Positions 37,126-49,266 of a stretch of DNA of 64,000 nucleotides are shown piece after piece. Numbering within the stretch: the stretch's first letter is position 1; every line of letters starts with the position of its first letter. The notes under the pieces were generated by a model. That model saw nothing but the letters and a program-made list of their open reading frames with translations, was not told the origin of the DNA and did no database searches. The translations under genes and the position numbers were made by a program. The DNA is from Acorus gramineus (lineage: Eukaryota > Streptophyta > Magnoliopsida > Acorales > Acoraceae), in the NCBI GenBank assembly GCA_030737835.1, contig JAUJYN010000012.1, forward strand, positions 4,965,585 to 5,029,584. Reading direction: 5' to 3'.

Positions 37126-38134
37126 CTTTTGGGCAGGGATGTTGCCACCACTCATTATTCTAGCCACCACCTTTATTTACACAACTGCCATCCATACACT
37201 TATTCATTATAAATGACTAAGAGCACCAACCTATAACTGCCACCATCTTATAAATTTAGCCTGGTAACAACTGCGGCACCACTCTTTCATTGGTTGGGTC
37301 AAATGACCACATCAAATTTTTGAAAACAGAAAAAAAAAAGAAGCCCACTATTTTTGACCCATTACAATATTTTTAGATAAACCAGCCCATCAAAACCAGC
37401 CCATCAAAAATTAAAATTTTGTACACCCATTGCCCCATTAGAAAAAGAGTGCTGCTACACTTAATTTTTTTTCTCAATCCAAAACACAGACCTATATACC
37501 TCGTTACAGACTCAATAAAGCATATACCTCATTAGATGATGTATATACATCACTAAATTTTTTCTTACACTTGTTAGAAATGGGTTCATTCAACTTGAAA
37601 TTGAGCGAGATGCACTTTTCATCAAAGCATATACCTCATTAGATAATGTTTACTATTTTTTAAAAAATGAAAACACTTGATGTCTGAGTTTTGATTGATG
37701 AATATGACTGGGTGTATCATTTTCCTTAGAAAAAATAAAAAACATAAGACCCTAAAACACAAACACCACATTAGAATAAAAAAAGGCGAGTCTCTGGGAC
37801 TCCTCAACAGAGGACTGGCTGTTCACCTACAATGCTACACACGGACGGACGCGCCGATCACCAACGGATGGACAGACGCGCCGATCGTCGGTGGTTACGT
37901 TCTTGCTCTCCTCTTCCAACTCTACTTCAGGTATCTAATCAGGGATTTGGTTTTGGTTTTTTTTTTCTTCACTATTTTTGTATGTTAATATGAATTTCTT
38001 CTATCGTTGCATAATTTTGTATGAATAATGAATAAAACCCCTCACATTACACACCTCCTTCCTTCACTTATCTGTGTATCAAAAGCCCCTTCACTTGTCT
38101 GTGTATTCAAATATAGTTTAATATATGCTTGTTA

Positions 38135-38135
<1 letters not shown>
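37126..38135. other. Spacer with half-copy of the foldback repeat; no gene
   Basis: 37,460-37,720 repeats one arm of the preceding element (CATATACCTCATTAGATAAT, GAAATTGAGCGAGATGCACT). A short imperfect repeat GACGCGCCGATC occurs twice at about 37,850-37,890. Confidence 0.5.

Positions 38136-38214
<79 letters not shown>
38136..38214. repeat. Homopolymer of 79 consecutive G
   Basis: Uninterrupted G from 38,136 to 38,214 between TTGTTAC and TTTATGC. Could form G-quadruplexes, or be a sequencing/assembly artefact. Confidence 0.95.
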
Positions 38215-38216
<2 letters not shown>

Positions 38217-38413
38217 TATGCAAATTTTATTTTACAAATTGTTTCATTTGTTCAATGGATAAATTTTTAAAAAGAAATCAACTATAGAACATATTTTTAT
38301 CTTACTGAAGAAAGTTGTGGTGCTAAGCAAAGTTGTGTTGATGGTACAATCTTCCTTCGAATCCAGTGTAAGAAAACAAAATTTAGCTTTATCATCCTAA
38401 TGAACATGACGAA

Positions 38414-39590
38414 ATAAGAAGAGCGTATGTCCAAAAGGGTCATTGTCAACCTTTTGAGTAGGCCTGTCAACGGGTCGGGTCCGGGTCGGGTCGGGGTGGA
38501 CCCGGACCCGACCCGTGACAGGACCCGGCAGGTCCGGGTCCAACCCAGGACCCGGCGGGTCCGGGGAAATGTGGACCCGGACCCGTCGGACCCGGGTCGG
38601 GTCTGGGTCCGACCCGACCCGGATGGTTGGGTAAAAAAAAAAAAAAAAGAGAGAGAGAAGAGCTCATGTATTTGTTTGCCTTATCATTCTATTTGAATTT
38701 TTTTGTAATAAAACATTATTGTTAATGAGACTATGTTTGAATATAATTTTATACAATTTAAAAGAAGTAAATGAATTATTAAACAACATCCAAAACAAAA
38801 ATCACTAACATAAAAAACATATTAACCTAAATAATAAACATAACTAATTATACAAACATTCAAAACAATATTAACTTAAACAACATTCAAAACAATAAAC
38901 ACTAACATATTAACTTAAATAATAAACATAAATCATGCAACAAACTAATTAATCATACAAATTCAAAAGCTAATAAGTTAATTGTCTAAAACAAACCGAC
39001 GACAATACATTACTAAGTTTATTACATATTAAACAATCAAGTTCTTGCAAGTTGCAACATCAACAAAAAAAAAAATGTTATGATTATGATTATGACTTAT
39101 GATTTATAGGCTTGTTATGATTATGATTTATGAACTTGTAGATACAAAAATAAGTTAAGTAAGAAATAAAATTATGTATCAACTAATACTAATAGTCTTA
39201 TAATATATGAGCATATTTTAATAAAACAATCGGGTCTCGGGTCCAACGGGTCGGGGCGGAGTGGACCCGGACCCGACCCGTTTGTTTGTTCGGGTCCGCC
39301 GGGTCGGGTCCAACTCGGGTAGGGTCCAAATCGGGTCGGGTATATTACACGTGTAATCGGATCCGGGTCGGGTCAGGTCCGGGTCTGGACCCGACCCGTT
39401 GACAAGCCTACTTTTGAGCATAAATTCCCTCAAAGAAATATTAGTGGAGTCTTGTGTCGATTTAATCCCACTTGGTTTAAAGAATATGGTAATTGGTTGG
39501 AATAGAACATTGAAAAGGATGCAGTATTTTCAGTAATATATGATAAAAGTAGATCTTTTAAAAATTTTGTGAAATTTATTTTCTTTAATG
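38414..39590 (+). pseudogene. Decayed hAT-derived TTF-type zinc-finger (ZMYM1-like) gene fragment, split by a hAT element
   Basis: DEIRRAYVQKGHCQPFE is read up to 38,458. After removing 38,459-39,410 plus one TSD copy the frame continues HKFPQRNISGVLCRFNPTWF then KEYGNWLE, a stop, NIEKDAVFSV. This matches the plant TTF zinc-finger/hAT-dimerisation proteins (RRAYL.KGPCQP..HNFP...RRFNP.WF.EYGNWLEYS). The TAG after NWLE and the short extent show it is dead. Confidence 0.75.
38459..39410. mobile_element. Non-autonomous hAT element, 952 bp, with CGGGT/ACCCG-rich subterminal regions
   Basis: Termini TAGGCCTGTCAACGGGTCGG and, reverse-complemented from the right, TAGGCTTGTCAACGGGTCGG are near-perfect inverted repeats. 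A perfect 8-bp TSD CTTTTGAG lies at 38,451-38,458 and 39,411-39,418. Each end carries about 180 bp of arrayed CGGGTC/GACCCG in both orientations, likely transposase-binding sites. The centre (38,640-39,230) is AT-rich and non-coding. Confidence 0.93.
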
Positions 39591-40271
39591 ACCCCATTTA
39601 TGAAAATTTCTAGAGCCGCCACTGCCTGGACAAGCCCATCACCCAAATCCAAAATACATATTTACACAACATATCATAGGTTCTGGAATGGGTTAAACAC
39701 ATGGGATGTTTATGTGTTTATATTTTCTAGACAATTCTTTTGTCGATGGGAACAGAAAAAAAAACCGTAGGTTTTGGAATGGTTTAGACACATGGGTGTC
39801 TACGTATTAATATATCTAGTTTTGCTACCCATTTCCCTAGATTTTAATCCTCACTGATAAGGCCCATTAGGTGTCGTTTTTTCATTGATTGTCTGGTTAG
39901 CTTTTACAGAAGGGTAAAATAGCAAAATATAATACTACTATTCAACCCTTCATTTAAAATCCACACTCGAGCAACCCATTCCCCTCCTTTGACATTCTGT
40001 GTAATCTCTTCCTCACCTCTTCAAGAGAATTCCCTTTTTACCCTTCGACACGATCCGCCACTTCAAAAATTTATTCTAGCCGACATACTCATCTTCGGTT
40101 TTCGGCATCACTACCCCTGGATTCCTCTCATCGCCCTATATCATATAAGACGTGGTTCGACTATCTTTCAAGCCCTCCTTTAGCCTTTCATCACCTCCAA
40201 CCTCCACCTCCATTTTTTTTTTGAAATTCAGATACATTTCAAACAAAAAAAAAAAAATATTTTTTAAAATC

Positions 40272-40350
<79 letters not shown>

Positions 40351-40939
40351 TCATATATATTTGAAATGTAACAAAAGTTCAAGGAAAAACAAATACTTCT
40401 TAAATTCAAAAAATACAATGCACATAATGTTCATATACATTTGCAAAATGAAACTAAATTTCATGCAAAAATAACATAAACTGTTTAAATGAATGTACAT
40501 GATACGAATGTAACTAACTTAAAAAAAAACAAATACTGTTAAAAATCACATTAAAAAACATAGAGTATAATGCATGTAAAGTTCAGATGCATTTCAAATG
40601 TAACTGACTTCCAAGGAAACACAAATTATGTACGTGGAAAATGTGAAATGTATGTATATGTGTAATAATGTATGTAAAGAAAGCCATCTAACATTTGATC
40701 AAAACCACCATTCAAAGCCATACTTGCATTCAAAGTAAAATTGTTATAATTTCAATAACTGTTCCTACAAAAACCAAAATATTTGTTGAAATAAAAACAA
40801 AACATGGTGTCGATAGTCAACGAGAAGCTCATTATTTTTCAGACCACCAGAAAAAGGACCCTTCATCCTAGTTTCACCAATCTCTGAATCTGCTTCTACC
40901 TCTAGTTCTTCCCTCTCCTATTCCTCTTGTGATTCGACC
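39591..40939. other. AT-rich spacer; no gene
   Basis: Includes the (TA)n tract at 40,276-40,347 and repeated TTCATATACATTTG/TTCAGATGCATTTC motifs (about 40,353, 40,428, 40,583) that look like a degenerate tandem repeat of about 75-155 bp. Confidence 0.5.
40276..40347. repeat. (TA)n microsatellite, about 72 bp
   Basis: Uninterrupted alternating T and A. Confidence 0.95.
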
Positions 40940-40974
40940 TCAACATTTTGTGAACTTGAGGCCACTTATTGAAC

Positions 40975-42790
40975 GTATGAGATGACATGTCTGCTCTGGG
41001 CCACACTTTCTCATGGAGCAACAAACAAGCCACTCGTATAGCTTGTCGCCTTGACAGACTAGTTGGGAATTCGGCTTGGTTTTCTCTATTCCCCGAGGCT
41101 TATGTGCAATATATTCCGGAGCACCTTTCTGATCATGCTGCTTTGAAGCTATGTGCAATTCCGCCGCTGCCAAGCTACCTGAAGCCTTTTAAATTCTTCA
41201 ACGCTTGGATTGAACATGAGTCTTTCTGGGCAACTCTCGAACAAGCTTGGAGTGTGGAGGTTCAAGGCTCGGCAATGTTCAGAATTGCAAAGAAATTGCA
41301 ACACTTAAAGCAGACTCTCAAGGGCTGGAATTGTCACCACTTTGGATCAGTTCAGGATAGTCTCCGACAACCCCAAGACAGTCTCCAGTCGATCCAATCT
41401 GCTCTCCTCCAAGAACCTCTGAATGGGTCACTTGATAGGTGTTCCAAATTCTTCTATGCTCAGTTTGTGGCCAGGAAATCCTATAACACCCTTTGAAAGG
41501 TGTTGCTTCCTAATGGTGTGGGACTAGTGGATGAGCGACAAGTTCACACTATACGGTTGAGTTTTATAAGGACCTCCTCAACAAGGAGTCCTTCAGACCA
41601 CTTCCATCTATTAACTCCTGTAGAAAGCTTAGCAATGCACATAGAGATGCACTCTGCTTGGCAATTACTGAAGAGGAAATCTGCCTCAACTTGAAAACAA
41701 TGAAGGCAGATGGAAGCCCAGGACCAGATGGATTTAACATTGGCTTCTTCCAGAGGTGCTGGGATGTCATCAAGAGGGACCTCATTGCGGCTGTCCAAGA
41801 ATTCTTCCAATCTGGGAAACTTCTTGGCCAACTAAATACATCCTTCATAGCACTTATTCCTAAATGTGCAAATGCGGATTCATTGGATCTCTTTCACCCA
41901 ATCTCGCTATGTGGCTCCGTGTATAAGCTTATTACGAAGATTTTGGCTTCGAGGCTCCAAGAAGTGCTACCTTCATTGATTAGTCCCAACCAAACAACAT
42001 TCATTAAGGGCCGAAAAATTTCCCATGACATTCTCCTTGCGCATGAAATGATTAAATATCTGTCCAAGAAGAAGGGGAAAGGAAGGGCAACAATCAAGAT
42101 AGATCTTCGAAAGGCCTTTGACTCAATTCGTTGGCCATTCATTCAGGCTGTCTTAGAGGCAATGAACTTCAACACGCAATGGATCAAAGGACCATGGCAT
42201 GCATTCAGTCCCCTAGATTTTCTATGCTAATAAATGGTTCTCCTTTCGGGTTCTTCGAAAGCTCATCTGGTCTAAGGCAAGGAGATCCAATCTCACCTTT
42301 ATTATTTGTGCTTGGGATGGAAATTCTCTCCCAAAGATTGGATGCAGAGCTTATGCAGGGACAGACTGGTGGTTTCATCAAGCACTCCATGGTCATCAGT
42401 CACTTGCTCTTTGCAGATGATCTCATCATTTTTGCTCCCATCACAAGTTACTCCGGGAGAGCTAGCTATCAGACACATCTTATTGGAATTTGCTGCTCTA
42501 TCCGGTCTTCCGCTAAGCAGTAGCAAATCTGCTATATTATGTGGTGCTTGAGAGGATCTCCATCAACACTTTGCTTCTGAGATTGGCATTCCTTGTGTTT
42601 CTTTGCCTGTCATATATTTGGGTCTCCCGACAGGGGCTCTTACATCCATGCTCTACCTTCCTCTTGTTGATAAATTGCGGAAGCGACTTCAAAGTTGGCA
42701 TGAACATTTGCTATCACTTGCTGGCAGACTTGAACTTGCCAAAACTGTCTTGTATAGCCTATAATTGTATTGGAAATCATCATTTGCACT
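40975..42790 (+). pseudogene. LINE ORF2, first part: endonuclease C-terminus and reverse transcriptase
   Basis: GHTFSWSNKQATRIACRLDR and the SDH of the AP-endonuclease are followed by a linker, then RT motifs: [54 protein letters not shown] (catalytic D), [23 protein letters not shown] (FADD box), then YLGLPTGALTS and LELAKTVLYSL. Damage: a stop near 41,494 (TGG to TGA type), frameshifts near 41,560, 42,175 and 42,470-42,540, and TAA replacing a CAA-type codon at 42,762. Catalytically dead. Confidence 0.92.
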
Positions 42791-43239
42791 TGTTAAGACT
42801 GTGTCACTTTTTGGTTGTAAAATATCATGTTTTATTTATTTGAAAAAGTTTGAGCGCTCAGTTTAAAAATCTGACTGCATATTTACTCTCCTAGTACTGG
42901 CATTGGCATACCTGAAAATTTTCATCGCATTCTGACATCGTTTTAGAAATTATGCAGTTTTGACTGGTATCTGGGTTTGATTTTACTGGATTGGAAAGTG
43001 GTTGAAATTGATGTTTCATCTTCCATTAATTTGTCGAGCAAGCCACCACCACTTTAAATCACTATTGGGTGAGTGAGACTTGCATAAACTCACCCCCCTA
43101 ACCATCTCATCACACCAAACTCTCATTTAAACCTTTTTATCTCCATCTCTCTCTCCCCCACTCTCATATTTTTCCCCTCTTTGTGTTACGACCAACAGAG
43201 AATGAGAAGGAGAGAAAGTGAAGGAAAGGAAGCAAAGTG

Positions 43240-43480
43240 GAGTGTAGGAGGAGAAGGTAGTGTGTGTGTGTGTGTGTGTGTTTGTGCTTGTGAAGCCCCA
43301 ACCACCTCTTCTTTCTCTTCCTCCCAAAGGTCATTCCTTTCCCCCCTTATTGGTGTTGTTTGTGTGTCTGTTTGTGCTGAGAAATGGTGGCTGAATGTAT
43401 GTGTGTTGTTTGTTGTGAGAGGGAGTGTGTGTAGACCTAGTAGCATGTGATGGTGATGGTGATGGTGATGGTGGGAGCCC
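43240..43480. repeat. (TG)n and (GATGGT)n simple repeats
   Basis: TGTGTG tract at 43,258-43,281 and TGATGGTGATGG tract at 43,448-43,472, inside the solo-LTR-like element. Confidence 0.85.
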
Positions 43481-45599
43481 TTATGTGCACCCTCTTCTCT
43501 TCTTCCCAAGGTATCTTCACCTCCCCTTTGTGCCATGTAGGTGTTAGTGTTTATGCTTCAAAGAAGTATGAGTGTTGTTATCTAGTATTTTGGGTGGTCA
43601 GCAAGGATGTACAAGTCATGTTGTATGTGTTTTTCCCCTTTCTTGTTGTTGGGGGTTTTGTGTTGTTGTAAGGCAGATTTCTGTCTTATGCAAAATCCTT
43701 ATGAAATTAGTACCTAGATGCATGTTATGAAGATTATGTCTTTATGTGATTTGATCATCCATGTGTCTAGATGCTATATATAAAATTTGGTGTCACAATA
43801 TTACCTGTGTTATAAGTTATAACCTGTTTTGTAATGACTGTCCAGATTCGCGTAGGAATTGACTAGTTTATGAAAATATTTTATTTCGGGCATTTAGAGA
43901 TTAAATCAAGTTGTGATGTCTGCACGGATTATGATCCCAACATGATGTAAAATGTGTGTGATTTTTTTTCAGAATTTTTGGATATGTATTGGGTGCCGTG
44001 GAGACCAAAGTTTAGGGCTGGTTGTAGTAGATGTTCCAGTTTTTGCATAATTATGTGTCAAAGAGTTATTATGCATGGTGTGGGCAATATCAGGAGTTGT
44101 TGTCTTCATGAAGTAGGCTTGTATATGTGTCAGGATGCTTTATATTTAATTGAGCATCATTGGTTGTGTCTTGCAGATCTTGTAGACCGGACGCGCGACG
44201 ATCCAAGTACCTGTGAGTGGTTCGATCCACCCTTTCGGGAAGCGCTCGATGCACATAGTCATGCATCGCATACCCGTGGGGCACCCTAGTTATACTCAAT
44301 CATGATTGGTAGATTATATTGATATATTAGATCCATACTTGTTAGCATTAGGTGGTATCTTATATATCATGAAGTATAGAGTATGGCATGCCATAGGTAG
44401 TCTTTTATAGTATTGCCTTTATATTAGTAAATGCTTAGTATGATTGTGTCATATTTAGCCATGGTATGACATTTATGCTAGCTTACTAGTAGGCCTAGGT
44501 TGAATTGTATAAAGTGTGTATATACATGGTTTATTCATAGGTTATTTGGACATGTGGTCCATATACCTCTCTTGTGATAATTGTACGTATATTTAGTGGT
44601 TTGACCGTCACACTTATGTAGTAATATGCATGTTATTTACTGTTGATCTCTATATACTCCAAAAGCAGGTTAACATGTACATATTAGCTAATATTGTGGT
44701 GTAAACTTTTAATGCGATATCAATTGTTCACTTGTTGGAAAGTTCTATGTCGAATGACTTTTCTATTGCTTGAACACATATAGTTTTGGAGTGCAGGTTG
44801 GATTTATATCAGTTGAGCCATTTTAGGGAGTTGGGTATTTGAGGTGTTTTTGTTTTATTCAAGGTCTTCCACTACATGCATGGCTATATGAGCCAATCAT
44901 GTCCTCTCTAGGACTTGATATATTTCAATTGAAAGAGGTTTTTATACTCGAAAAGGAGATAATATGAAGTGATTTGTAATGCAATTCTTCTTCGTTGTGA
45001 TCATTTTTTTTTACTTAATTTAGTTCACATTTTCGGTGTTTGGGTGAAAGCTTTAACATTATAATTGGAACTGTCTCTATCGAATAATGTTATTCATTAT
45101 TTTATCTATATAGACATTTAGCATATGTTCTACTTGTAGCTATATGTACCTTCTTTTGGTGGGTATTGAACATTGAACCCTGTTCATCGCATAATCATTT
45201 ATTGGGGTGCACCTGTGTTATCTTATGTTGCTTGCTATGTTTTTATATGGTTCATGTACCTCTTATGAGGTAGAAATCCTCATGTTACATTTGATTTATG
45301 TAATATTATCGAGTATGATGGACTTGTAGTAGTTTATCTGCCCTACATCCATGCGAGGCTCTCATATGGGAATTTGGGATAATTCCTTTATTGTATTGGT
45401 GTTCATTAGCATATAGCTATGATATATGCTTGGCCTATCCTTAATAGGCGCGCGTGGATGACTTGCATTTAGGGTCATGCATTGTCATTGTTGAGTGCGA
45501 GAACTTAACTATTTTCCCCGCATCCGAGTGATGCATCTCTATGGGAATTCAATTGCATCGGTATTTGCTAACTGATAGTTGTTGATCTGTGAGGATCAT

Positions 45600-46445
45600 A
45601 TTGGGAGCATGGAATGCTTCTCCCCTACCTCGTATCCGTGTTGAAGCTACCCAGTGCTAAAGCTATCCTGGTTTGTGCCGCCATATTATACAATGCCCAA
45701 TATTCCAATACTCTTGTGGCTTTATACCTATCTTGGAAGGCTATCAAGAAGAGGGCTAGCTGGGAGAGGGCTACAGGATGATATTGGTATTTGCTAGTTG
45801 ATAATAGTTGATATGCAAGAATCATATTGAGAGCATGGAATGCTTCTCCCCTATCTCATATCCGTGTCTAAGCTACCCAGTGTTGGAGCTATCCTGGATT
45901 TTATCACCACATTGTAGGATGCCCAACGTGTATTTTGATACCGTTTCGGTGTCGGACCTACAATAGATGGCTGTCAGGAAGAGGGCTACCCGGGAGAGGG
46001 CTATCGGAAGGTTAAGGGAGTTAGCGAGTTAGTTTCTATTTCCAATAGTCCCATGTCACCCCTAGGGGTGAAGGTGAGGATGAGGTTGGAGTGTTTCCTC
46101 TCGTATCATCGTGCGTCGAAGTTGCCCAGCGTCGAAGCTATCCTGGATGGTGTCACCACATCATAGGAGGTCCAATGTGTATTTCAATACCCTTGTGGCT
46201 TCTTACCTATCTTGGAAGGCCGCCAGGGAGAGGATTACCGGATGGTATCGCGAGCGTGAAGTACTGCTTCTCTACATCATCGTGCGTTGAAGCTACCCGG
46301 TGTCGAATCTGTCCTATGTGGTGCCACCATATCGTTCGGAATGCCCAGAGTATGATGCCACTATCGTACGAGGTCCGAGTACCGACCATGGATGGCCGCC
46401 AGGATGAGGACTACCAGGGAGAGGGCTATCGGATGATGCGAGGCA
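45600..46445. repeat. Diverged tandem array, about four units of 180-250 bp
   Basis: Each unit carries a CATCGTGCGTCGAAG-like segment, GCTATCCTGGATGG or a variant, a CACCACAT core, CTATCTTGGAAGGC, and GGGAGAGGGCTA(T/C). Units start near 45,610, 45,838, 46,090 and 46,262. They lie within the solo-LTR-like element and produce false frames. Confidence 0.75.
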
Positions 46446-47148
46446 TCGTAACGTGTTATTTCTCGATGCAGATAATCTTTGTAGCGTAGTGCTAGTATGT
46501 GATACTACACGTTACTGTTAATGGGTTAGTTGTTCCCCAAACCTCCCCCCTCCCCTTCGGGTGAGGGTGAGGGTGAGATGAGTTCACGACTCCATGTGAC
46601 ATTTATATCTATTGGAATTCTCTTGTCCATATCCTTCCTTAGAAGAAAAATGCACTAATATTATATTATTATTGTAGAGCTTGGATTCTTGCCACTCACT
46701 GAGATCGTAGTTTACCCCTCGTGTATTGTTTATCTACCAGGGGCTGGGTTGGCGTGGAGTTGGAGCATCCCTCTGGCGTGGTTTCTTGTGTGGAGCGTTC
46801 CACCTTTCGGTTGGTGAGTGTGAGGTTGTCAGCAATCCTATTTTTTGTGTATGTATTAGTAATCGTGCATGTTGTACATATGGTTGTATTTGGACTAGAC
46901 TTGGACTCTATCACAGGACAGTGATTGTGTATTCGGGTCTATAATAATGTTTTTGAATTACAGACTTATTTGTATATTATGCTTCCACATTTTTAATTGG
47001 CTATCGCTTCCTTGTTGCCTTCTTACCTTATTCGATCCTTGTCGGTTATTGTTGCATTTTATTTGGAGTCATTATTGATCTCTAGTGTATGACTCTTGAT
47101 ATTGTATTATTGTTATGGTCCCGGGGACGGCCACTCGAGGGCGTAAAA

Positions 47149-48805
47149 GCACTCCCATCCGCAACTATCAAAGCATTGGAGCAAATAATTAGGGCCTTCT
47201 TATGGGGAGGACCTTCTCTAAAAAGGGCACTCAACCATGTCAATTGGAAAACGGTCTGTCTTCCCAAGGAGGAAGGAGGATTGGGTTTGAAGCGAATTGG
47301 GGACTGGTCGAGCGCAGCGCTTGGCTCCTATTTTTGGGAGGTGGCCACAAGATCTCACTCGTTTTGGACAGATTGGGTGTCAAAGAGATACTTGTCAAAA
47401 AAATCCATATGGATGGTAAAGCCCACTGTCTTAGGCTCTTGGATCTGGCCTAGGATCCTGGCTTCCGGACAATGGATACAACCACATGTCCAATTCATGA
47501 TTTTCACAGGGGAAAGAGTAGATATTTGGGACGACCCTTGGATCCATGGACGTAATCTCTCTGAGCTAATCACGACTCAAAGTGCATTGTGGGAAGAATA
47601 CCCTGATCTCTCAGCAGCATCGTTGAGTCAATAGGGGACATGGTCCAAACCAGATTGGTGGGATCCTAGTTGGGACTACATCTGGAACATTATTGAAATT
47701 GAGTGTGGCGGTCGATAGTTTTGTCTGGCCACATAGCATATCCGGCTCAATCTCCTCTACCACGGCATGGAAATTCATCAAGACCTCAGGGGTAAAGTCA
47801 AAGTGGGCCAAGTGGATTTGGTAGAAATATCAACCATCCAAGTTCTCAGCATGTGCTTGGCTCGCTTTACAAGGAAAAACTCCAACTCTGGAGCTCCTAC
47901 AAAGCAAGGGACTGGTGAGGGACACTTTATGCCCTCTGTGAAAAGTAAATTCCGAGTCATTGGATCACCTCTTCCTACACTGTTCATTCTCGGCTTACAT
48001 ATGGACGGCGGTATTGCGGAAAATGGGAGTTAGGTGAGTTAGGCATCTTCAATTGCCATTATTCGTTGATTGGCCTAACAAATACTTCCCAATGGGTGCT
48101 CCTCGAGCTATCATGCAGGCGGCTTTTGTGAAAGCCCTGTGGTCCATTTTGAAAGAGCGCTGCCAATGAACACTTCATTCAAAGGTAACTCACAAATCAG
48201 TGGTGCTAAGGTTGGTTTACTTGAATGTTCAGATCGCGTTCCAGGGCAAAGAGTTAAAGGAGATATGAGTCCCTACAATCCAAAAGCTAGCTAAGGATTG
48301 AGGCATCGTAATCCATCCCATCGAGAGCTCTCAGATGAGCGTTTCTTGGTTCCCGCCGGATCCTGGATGGGTTAAGTCCAATTCGGATGGATCCCTTCAC
48401 TAGACAGGGCAGGATTTGGAACGATCTTGCAGGACCACTCAAGGGAAATGCTGGTAGCTGTGGTAGTCCAGGACAAAGACCTTCACTCAATAAATATCTT
48501 AGAATATTAGGCGATCCTCCAAGGACTTAAACTGGCTGTTGCCCATGGATTCTCCAAAGTTCAAATTGAAAGTGATTCTTCAACTGCTATTAGTTGGACT
48601 AGGGGAAAGGGCAAGCTACCATGGAAAGCTCTCCGAGTACATTATGAGATGAGATCCATGCTCAACTCATTGCAAGAATGGCATGCTTCACACATTTTTA
48701 GATAAGGCAATCAAGTGGCGGATCACCTTGCAGCTTGGAGGAATTCGCCCAATGTGACCTTCGTTTGCCCCATGAAGCATGGCAAAATTTGCAATTTTTG
48801 GTGAA
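47149..48805 (+). pseudogene. LINE ORF2, second part: thumb, zf-RVT and RNase H
   Basis: The frame continues ALPSATIKALEQIIRAFLWG, LPKEEGGLGLKRIGDWSSAA and the DIWDDPWIHG motif to a stop at 47,632. The zf-RVT region is then spread over frames (SKPDWWDPSWDYIWN, WKFIK, CAWLALQGKTPTLELLQSKG). An RNase H-like segment follows (WVKSNSDG near 48,370, LKLAVAHGFSKVQIESDSST, WRNSPNVTFVCPMKHG near 48,750). Plant LINEs of the RNase H-bearing clade have this order. Several stops and frameshifts. Confidence 0.88.
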
Positions 48806-48983
48806 TCAGGATGTTGCAGGACAGAATATACTTGTGTGCGCCAAGGTTAACTCTCGAGTAAATAGCAGGATGAATCCCTTCACTCCTCTATAGCCGATTG
48901 TTTGGCCAATGGTTCAACGAATTACTTTTCTTTTGTATGTAATTAATTTATGGTTTAAAGAACTTTCATGTTGTGGTTGTAAC

Positions 48984-49164
48984 TGTTAAAGAGTCATTAT
49001 TAGGATAATATTATATCTTTATTATCATTATTGTGATATTATTAGTTTCCTAGTTTTCCTAGATTCCTTATCTGGTATTTTAGGGTTTCCTCTATATATC
49101 TATAAATAGAGCCCTTTGGCTCCTCTAATATAATAACAAGAATTCCCTTTTCTTTATTCTAACA
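48984..49164 (+). repeat. 5' LTR
   Basis: TG...CA ended, TATA box at about 49,101, direct repeat of 50,682-50,862. Confidence 0.97.
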
Positions 49165-49176
49165 TGGTATCAGAGC
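49165..49176 (+). promoter_or_regulatory. Primer binding site, initiator Met tRNA type
   Basis: TGGTATCAGAGC directly abuts the 5' LTR end, the standard PBS of plant Copia-type elements. Confidence 0.95.
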
Positions 49177-49266
49177 CTCCACCTCAAAAATCCTAGATCC
49201 ACAAAAGCTTCTCTTTCTCTTCCCCGCTTCGATTGAAGAGTCTTCAATCGGAGCGGGGGAGGAATT

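Larger units (their letters stand above)
42791..47148 (+). mobile_element. 4.36-kb solo-LTR-like insertion in LINE ORF2
   Basis: Flanked by GCACT at 42,786-42,790 and 47,149-47,153. Removing it and one GCACT restores the LINE frame WKSSFALPSATIKALEQ exactly. It starts TGTTAAGACTG and ends in a CCCGGGGACGG...GGGCGTAAAA block that resembles the GGGGCGTGACA ends of large Ty3/gypsy (Del/Tekay-like) LTRs with a decayed CA. It has no gag, pol, PBS or internal second LTR. CT-rich, (TG)n and (GATGGT)n tracts lie at 43,130-43,480 and a tandem array at 45,600-46,445. A solo LTR is the best reading; a LARD deletion derivative is the alternative. Confidence 0.7.

Noticed and set aside
38028..38270. Poly-glycine protein encoded by the G run
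   Set aside because: The frame is only the homopolymer plus random flanks.
43127..43671. Cys/Val-rich or Thr/His-rich open frames
   Set aside because: They are produced by (TG)n and (GATGGT)n tracts inside a solo-LTR-like element.
45600..46445. Tandem frames as a repeat-protein gene
   Set aside because: No frame is conserved from unit to unit; stops and shifts occur. Non-coding LTR-type array.
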